Shown here: piece after piece, positions 56,880 through 60,000 of the stretch
Layout: each line of letters opens with the position of its first letter
How positions within the stretch are numbered: position 1 is the stretch's first letter
DNA from: Nymphaea colorata
Taxonomy: Eukaryota; Streptophyta; Magnoliopsida; Nymphaeales; Nymphaeaceae
Assembly: GCF_008831285.2 (NCBI RefSeq)
Contig: NC_045141.1
Coordinates: 188,001 to 248,000, forward strand
Direction: 5' to 3'
DNA: 60,000 bases
Made by a program: the position numbers and the translations under genes
Notes under the pieces: generated by a model
Database searches by the model: none
What the model saw: the letters and a program-made list of their open reading frames with translations, nothing else
Told to the model about the DNA's origin: nothing

Positions 56880-58375
56880 TTTTTTTGCTAGGTCCTCCCG
56901 TAAGTCCACCTCCTTCCTTCTGCATATGCTAGATTATCTTTTGTATGGCAAACATCATGCCAGATCAAACTAAGGCTGCTCAACCTTGGAGTTTCTAGCT
57001 CCTTGTACTCATCACCCAGAGACCTGGTACGTGGGGCCACGTAGAATTCTTGCTACATGCTCTGAACCTGAAAATGATAGGTTAGTTTGAAACACAATTG
57101 ACATTGCTACGGAAAATTTGAGAGGAAAATTTGCACACATTGAAAAATTGAAGACTAAGTTAAACTATCATTAAACTGAATGTAGTTCATGAAATGACAT
57201 GGACTCAACAACAAAAAGGGAGAAGGCGGACAATCTATCACCACTCCATGTAAATTATAGATCTAGAAAGTTTCCCATATACATAGATTTAATTTCCGAT
57301 GGATGACGAACCAGCAGTTGCCAGGCCATGAATACCTTGCCAACCCTTGATATGTAGATCAAGAGGTACCACAATGTTGAAAGCCCATCTGATAGTGTAG
57401 AAGACCATCTATCACTTCGTAAACTGCACCGCACATCTCTTTGGATGAAAGGGGACTGTAAAGACTGAACCCAAAATGTAGATGTTTGTCTTCTTAGCAT
57501 GATATGTGTATCAGGCCAGCTACTCTTTACTGTAGAAATAGTCCCAGATCATTTATTTTTCATTCAGATCATCTTACATATGCCTATATCAGTGAAGAGA
57601 GAGAATATTATCCCCTTTGGGCTTGAAGGCTCAGCCATCCTACACGACATGTTTGTACATCCACTCCTGTAGGAACCCTACCACACGTAGTCCTCTACCA
57701 CATCAGTATCTTGCATAACAAATCGAATGAGTCTTCTATATAAGAAGGCTAGACCTGCCATGGCAAGAGACAAATGTTGGGTCTTGATTCTGCCCCACAT
57801 CCTGAAGAGCTGATACTCAAGTCCATGGTACCCATTCCATTGGCAAGTATCATGAGCCCTGCAGCACAAACGGTCATTACCTCTCTAGTCATGTGCTGCA
57901 CCTTGGGCAACTTGGCCTTAACTTCTTTGGTGATCCTCTGAAGTGTTCATGGAAGTCGACCAAGTGAATGAAGCAGCTATCTCCTTATTCAAGTCCTAAC
58001 TCTGCATGTCTATTAATATGAAGAGTAGATCCTTGTAATTGCATGCCTTGAAGTTGGTGACGAACTAGTTGTCCATGGGAACGCTCAGGTGGCTGGCTGG
58101 CTTAGGCAAGCCTAAAATGTTTGTGAACTCGTCCATGCTTGGCATCATCTCAAAAAAGAAATTAAATGGTTGATGTGATTCTCAGCCAAAGTATGGATAA
58201 GGTTGTTGTTCGTCGGACGCAAAGCCGATGAAACTACTGTCTCTAAACTGCAGTCATTTATATGGTGAGGAAAGACATCCATGGATGCTTGAGCCGTGTG
58301 GGTACCAGTCAAGCACAATTCCATTTGTGGGGATACATCTAGTGCCTAGGTCAAGAATTATTTGAAATCGCAAAC
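56880..58375 (-). pseudogene. ORF1-like region and gag start of element D
   Basis: Minus-strand translation gives MPSMDEFTNILGLPKP (about 58145-58095), then LFRMWGRIKT and HLSLAMAGLAFLYRRL (about 57810-57730), and onward to a frame ending near 57255. It aligns with C 44420-43300, and 56990-57240 aligns with C 43120-43340 (TAGAATTC, ACCTGAAA, GATAGGTTA). Two long frames (57678-57869 and 57255-57500) remain open but are separated by stops. It is joined directly to an LTR fragment at 56866, so the rest of gag-pol was deleted. The encoded protein is unknown; its place in the element matches the extra ORF of Ogre elements. Confidence 0.65.
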
Positions 58376-59639
58376 ATTGTTTACAGCATACCTATTGTTG
58401 TTTAAGGTTTGGTAATTTGAGAAATTTTAGCTAATGATTTCATGCGACTTTTAAGTTTAAATTTCATGTTAATTAATGTAACCCCAAGACAGTTTTGAAC
58501 TCATATTCTTTTGGAAACAAAAATTATTTTTGGTGTTGCACGTGAATTTCCATGTGAAAAAAAAAATCCCGTGATTTTAGTTTCCCTTTTGAGTTGCGTC
58601 GTAAAAATCGTCGTTCGTAATTAGCATCACTTATGCCTGAACCAAGTCATATCTTATTACTTGAATTCAAGACTGATCGATTTTAGATCTTCATTGTTAG
58701 ATTTTTTAATGTTTTTGAAGCCCAACCAAGTTTGATTAGTTGAATTGATATTTTAGTGCTTTCCTAATAGTAGCCAACGAGAAAAAAAAAAACTATTTTT
58801 TCAAGGTGTTGTGGTTCATTATTTGAAGAAAATAAGGTTTTATAGTTCGATCTTGTTTTAGGTTTCAAATTTTCAAAACAACTGTTCCTAATTGTGTTTT
58901 TCACAAAATTTAGTGACATTTTTTTTTTAAATCAACATAAGTCCCCTTTGTTTCGAAAATGCATCTTACCATGGTTATCTATTTCAAAATTTTTTTTTAG
59001 GGGGCACGACCTGCCAATTTTAACGGTCCATCTTTTAAAAAAAAAGATTGCCAATTAATTGTAATTAAATGAAAGTTACTTTTTCCAAAATGCTGCCACA
59101 CTCCTACAGTTCCAACGTTTCTAAGGTATTGCAACCTTCCCCTAAAGGTAGCCAATGGTTTCTCAAACATTGCCACATTAAATTAAAATAAAACAGTTTT
59201 AAAAGGGGATCATGTGAAAGGAAAAGAGCCACTTTCTTCAATCAGTTTCTTGTTCTTGCTTTCTTTCCTTTGACATTTTGGTTCACTCCCTACACCAATG
59301 GACCTATTGCTTTAGGAGAGGTACGGTGTCTACTTTTTTTTTTTGTTCACATGTATGGATCGTACCACATATATTGCTTAGAAGATGTTTTTATTTGTTT
59401 TCTTTTTTGGTCGCATCCTTCCATGCATTATGTATTTATGCATGATTCAATTAATTGATGTCATCTCTTATGCTAGCATGGTATTTGTGTCTATGTATTG
59501 CACCACATAGAATGCACGAGATTTGTTAATGCCCAGCTTTGCACGTCAACAAGACGTCTTTATTCATGAATAGAAGTGCATAGTAGTGATGGCTATGTCT
59601 AAGCTTCGTTAATGTTGTATCCCTTTCTGCCGCAAGAAA
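58376..59639. other. Stretch with no recognisable gene
   Basis: AT-rich with several A and T runs (58558-58567, 58782-58794, 58920-58929, 59334-59345). The open frame at 59270-59458 has no domain. No RNA gene was seen. Confidence 0.4.
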
Positions 59640-59912
59640 TTTATGCCTAAAGGGAGGAACGGGAGGGGGAAGAGGAGGTGGAGCCGGAAGGGGGAAGAGG
59701 AGGAGGAGGTGGAGGCAAAAGGGGAATGGGAGATGGGAGGAGGAGGGGGAGGACTGAGGAGGAGGAGGGGGGACAGGCCGGGCCGGGTACCCGCCGGGCC
59801 GCATCATTGGGCCCGGGCCCAGCCCGAGACCCGGTTTTCCCAGCCCGGGTCCAGGCCCGAGCGGGCCGGATACCAGGTACCCGCCGGCAGTTCGGCCCGA
59901 CACCCAGGCTTA
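59640..59912. mobile_element. GC-rich end of a hAT element of the TAAGSCTGGG family
   Basis: The right edge, inverted, reads TAAGCCTGGGTGTCGGGCCG, the TIR of the hAT family seen at 12746 and 34926. Next to it are GGCCCGGGC and GGTACCCGCCGG repeats, then a purine-rich (GGA)n tract at about 59650-59775. No matching left TIR or octamer (GTTTCAAC, 59913-59920) was found in the window, so it is a fragment or the partner is lost. Long open frames here in three readings are by-products of the GC-rich simple sequence. Confidence 0.65.
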
Positions 59913-60000
59913 GTTTCAACTCCAGACATGGCGACTTCACACTCCTATGCAAAGAAACCTCAACCAATCGGGGGAAAAGAGAAAAGGAAAAAAACTAGTA

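Noticed and set aside
59526-59998. Overlapping proline-, glycine- and arginine-rich frames of 106-125 codons
   Set aside because: They arise on both strands from the (GGA)n tract and the GC-rich hAT terminus; three frames open at once is a composition effect.

Overview
The window looks like intergenic chromatin from a flowering plant with a large, transposon-rich genome. It is AT-rich, contains no cellular gene I can recognise, and is almost wholly explained by decayed mobile elements. The lineages are plant ones: a Tat/Ogre-type Ty3/gypsy retrotransposon with very long LTRs, a plant BED-finger hAT transposon, and an L1-clade LINE. No rRNA gene, tRNA gene, CRISPR array or intact host coding sequence was seen. 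The sequence does not fix the species.

Layout. 1-2154 is an LTR of a gypsy-like family (sense on the minus strand). A broken LINE reverse transcriptase lies at about 4370-5870 (+). An AT-rich stretch without genes runs to 8325 and appears to resume at 50557-52330. Between them sits one nested structure. Element C is Ogre/Tat-like, on the minus strand, with outer limits 8326-50549. Its 5' LTR is 45450-50549, followed by primer-binding site, leader, ORF1-like region, gag, protease, G-patch-like region, RT, RNase H, archaeal-type RNase H, integrase, a tandem-repeat 3' untranslated region, and a 3' LTR. That 3' LTR is cut in two (33874-34226 and 8326-12427) by element B.

Element B (12428-33873, plus strand) belongs to the same family in the opposite orientation. 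It keeps both LTRs, the primer-binding site, leader, 3' tandem repeats and polypurine tract, but gag-pol is missing, so it looks like a non-autonomous derivative. B carries two insertions of its own: a 7.7-kb hAT element (12746-20464) with a dead transposase gene in its 5' LTR, and an unclassified insert of about 2.8 kb (about 27275-30080) in its 3' region. Smaller hAT-type MITEs with target duplications lie in C's 3' region (34926-35261), in C's 5' LTR (47435-48179) and outside (53276-53674).

To the right, 54580-55003 is a fragment of the same LTR family as 1-2154. 56443-58375 is a third Ogre-like fragment (ORF1 region fused to an LTR piece), and 59640-59912 holds a GC-rich end of the hAT family. 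All coding regions carry stops and frameshifts and several lack catalytic residues, so none should make a working protein. All alignments behind these calls were done by eye, so boundaries not defined by LTR ends, TIRs or target duplications are approximate.
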